A stretch of DNA of 64,000 bases, taken from NCBI RefSeq assembly GCF_018919065.1, contig NZ_JAHLQG010000018.1, positions 62,001 through 126,000 of the forward strand, given 5' to 3'. The notes under the pieces were generated by a model, which worked only from the letters and a program-made list of their open reading frames with translations, was not told where the DNA came from and ran no database searches. Below, in pieces: positions 62,179-64,000 of the stretch (position 1 is its first letter; every line of letters starts with the position of its first letter). This stretch comes from Blautia sp. MSJ-9. GTDB lineage: Bacteria > Bacillota > Clostridia > Lachnospirales > Lachnospiraceae. The translations under genes were made by a program, and so were the position numbers.

Positions 62179-62649
62179 ATGGCAAAAAAATTAGTAGCAT
62201 ATTTCAGTGCAAGCGGAACAACAAAGAGAGTAGCAGAAATGGTTGCAGAAGCAGCAGGCGCAGACCTGTATGAGATTGAGCCAACCGTACCATACACAAA
62301 AGCAGACTTAAACTGGATGGACAAAAATTCCAGAAGCAGCGTAGAAATGAAAGACAAAACATCCAGACCGGAAATCAAACCAACAGATGCAAAAGTAGCA
62401 GATTATGATGAAATCCTCATCGGTTTCCCAATCTGGTGGTATGTAGCTCCGACTATCATCAACACATTCCTGGAAGCTTATGATTTCTCAGGAAAGAAGA
62501 TTACACTCTTCGCAACATCCGGCGAAAGCGGATTCGGAAAAACCGTTCAGGAATTACAGCCATCCGCACCAGGCGTAGAAATCCGCGAGGGCAAACTCCT
62601 TAATGGTGGAAACAAACAGGCAATTGAGAACTGGGTTAAATCTTTATAA
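62179..62649 (+). CDS. Flavodoxin-like protein
   Basis: A 156-residue flavodoxin-fold protein: KLVAYFSASGTTKRVAE holds the FMN phosphate loop and ILIGFPIWWYVAPTIIN the middle part. AAGGAGG precedes the start. It carries electrons via FMN in a low-potential role; the partner is not clear. The terminator just upstream separates it from the LysR remnant. Confidence 0.88.
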   Translation: MAKKLVAYFSASGTTKRVAEMVAEAAGADLYEIEPTVPYTKADLNWMDKNSRSSVEMKDKTSRPEIKPTDAKVADYDEILIGFPIWWYVAPTIINTFLEAYDFSGKKITLFATSGESGFGKTVQELQPSAPGVEIREGKLLNGGNKQAIENWVKSL

Positions 62650-62814
62650 TATAGAAAATGAGAGTTAGATTTTCGGAATAAAATTTCATATCTAAATGAG
62701 TAAACAATGGTCTGTCAAGTTTATAAATATGAAAATTTACAAACTGAAAATTAGTAATTGTGAACGAATGAAATAATTAGTAGAAATCATAACTCATAGC
62801 AGGAGGAAATTATT

Positions 62815-63582
62815 ATGGCAAAGATCGTACAGACAGTAGGCAGAAATGCACTCGGAGAATTTGCTCCGGAATTTGCACATTTCAACGATGATGTACTCTT
62901 CGGAGAAAACTGGAATAATCAGGACATTGACATAAAAACAAGAAGCATCATCACAGTAGTAGCATTAATGGCATCCGGAATCACAGATTCATCCCTGAAA
63001 TTTCATTTACAGAATGCAAAAGATCACGGAGTAACACAGAAAGAAATCGCAGCGATCATCACACATGTAGCATTCTACACAGGATGGCCAAAAGGATGGG
63101 CAGTATTTAACCTTGCAAAAGAAATCTGGCAGAACGGTGAGGGAGATCTTTCATATGAAGACGAAGCCATGAGAGCACATGCCAAATCCATGGTATTCCC
63201 AATCGGTGCACCAAACGATGCATTTGCTCAGTATTTCTTAGGACAGAGCTATCTGGCACCTGTATCCACAAGTCAGGTCGGAATCTTCAATGTAACATTT
63301 GAGCCGGGATGCAGAAACAACTGGCACATCCACCACGCAAAGAGTGGCGGCGGACAGATCCTCGTATGTGTTGCAGGACGCGGCTACTATCAGGAAGGAG
63401 GAAAAGAAGCCATCGAACTGAAACCAGGCGACTGCATCAACATTCCGGCAGAAGTAAAACACTGGCACGGCGCAGCACCGGACAGCTGGTTCTCCCACCT
63501 TGCAGTTGAAGTTCCGGGCGAAGAGGGCTCCAACGAATGGTGCGAAGCTGTTTCAGATGAAGAGTATAGTAAATTAAAATAA
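62815..63582 (+). CDS. CMD-cupin fusion protein
   Basis: A 255-residue protein. Residues 1-110 are a carboxymuconolactone-decarboxylase-like domain (TRSIITVVALMASG, AIITHVAFYTGWPKGW) without the Cys-x2-Cys pair of redox-active members. Residues about 130-240 are a cupin with WHIHHAKSGGGQ and GDCINIPAEVKHWHGA, which carry likely metal-binding His. AGGAGG precedes the start. The reaction is unknown; related fusions are often next to oxidoreductases, as here with flavodoxin and an aldo/keto reductase. Confidence 0.82.
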   Translation: MAKIVQTVGRNALGEFAPEFAHFNDDVLFGENWNNQDIDIKTRSIITVVALMASGITDSSLKFHLQNAKDHGVTQKEIAAIITHVAFYTGWPKGWAVFNLAKEIWQNGEGDLSYEDEAMRAHAKSMVFPIGAPNDAFAQYFLGQSYLAPVSTSQVGIFNVTFEPGCRNNWHIHHAKSGGGQILVCVAGRGYYQEGGKEAIELKPGDCINIPAEVKHWHGAAPDSWFSHLAVEVPGEEGSNEWCEAVSDEEYSKLK

Positions 63583-63591
63583 GAATCTGAC

Positions 63592-63700
63592 TGAATCAGG
63601 GAAGTTATTTGCTTCTATAGCAGAGAACCATTTGATTCAATCAAGTCAAGTAGTGAGGCAGATAATTTTATCTGCCTGATGTTAAGTAGATCCTCCTTAG
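63592..63700. repeat. Degenerate intergenic repeat before the aldo/keto reductase gene
   Basis: GCAGATAATTTTATCTGC is a palindromic core, with AATCA/AAGT words nearby. A similar GCAGATGATTTTATCC is at 16554-16570, and the 58225-58255 region has a related GCAGGCAGTAATTTGC. Confidence 0.45.
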
Positions 63701-63732
63701 ATTGATTTAATTGTGAAAACAATCATTCATAA

Positions 63733-64000
<268 letters not shown>

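Overview
The window looks like chromosomal DNA of a gut Lachnospiraceae bacterium (Bacillota), possibly Blautia-like. This rests on moderate GC, strong purine-rich ribosome binding sites, Lachnospiraceae-style LacI/ABC/GH32 sugar loci, YesL proteins, paired serine-type D-Ala-D-Ala carboxypeptidases and many short palindromic intergenic repeats. Species cannot be fixed from the sequence alone.

Region 1 (1-25,300) is a cell-surface polysaccharide locus. It opens with a sugar-amine module: a truncated aminotransferase-like gene, an ATP-grasp ligase and an RffA/WecE-type 4-amino-sugar transaminase. RmlC (dTDP-rhamnose) follows, then an ABC-2 exporter whose ATPase carries a Wzt-type C-terminal domain. 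Next come a large methyltransferase-kinase-like protein, five GT2 glycosyltransferase genes (two with repeated beta-rich N-terminal modules), a multi-spanning GT-C/DUF2142-like protein, a polyprenyl-phosphate sugar transferase and an LCP ligase with a Gly/Asp/Ser/Tyr repeat tail. No Wzx or Wzy is visible, so the layout fits initiation on undecaprenyl phosphate, cytoplasmic chain building, possible capping by the methyltransferase/kinase, ABC export and LCP attachment to the wall. Two paralogous D-Ala-D-Ala carboxypeptidase genes lie inside the locus; one has KEG instead of the KTG motif.

Region 2 (25,300-32,450) has an HtrA protease gene split by a one-base frameshift, a ClpX with a lysine-rich linker, a zinc-ribbon protein and two secreted proteins (EF-hand/LRR/FN3 and FN3/SGNH). 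A 167-nt palindromic element and tRNA-Leu(CAG) follow.

Region 3 (32,800-42,950) is housekeeping and transport: carAB, uppP, and modABC facing a Mop protein and an HTH/periplasmic-binding-like regulator, with a palindrome inside the modA promoter.

Region 4 (42,950-53,500) is a fructan/sucrose utilisation locus: a SBP-like membrane protein, YesL, a LacI regulator, two permeases, a lipoprotein binding protein and a GH32 enzyme. A PucR-type regulator and a general MsmX-type ATPase lie just downstream on the other strand and probably supply the missing ATPase.

Region 5 (53,500-64,000) holds an orphan NMT1-type binding protein and a candidate manganese (yybP-ykoY) riboswitch ahead of a CaCA exchanger and a GDT1/UPF0016 transporter. 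It also has three gene remnants with internal deletions (AraC, SBP3-GGDEF, LysR), a DUF6440 protein, PepV-type dipeptidase, an acyltransferase-3, an alpha/beta hydrolase, flavodoxin, a CMD-cupin protein and the start of an aldo/keto reductase.
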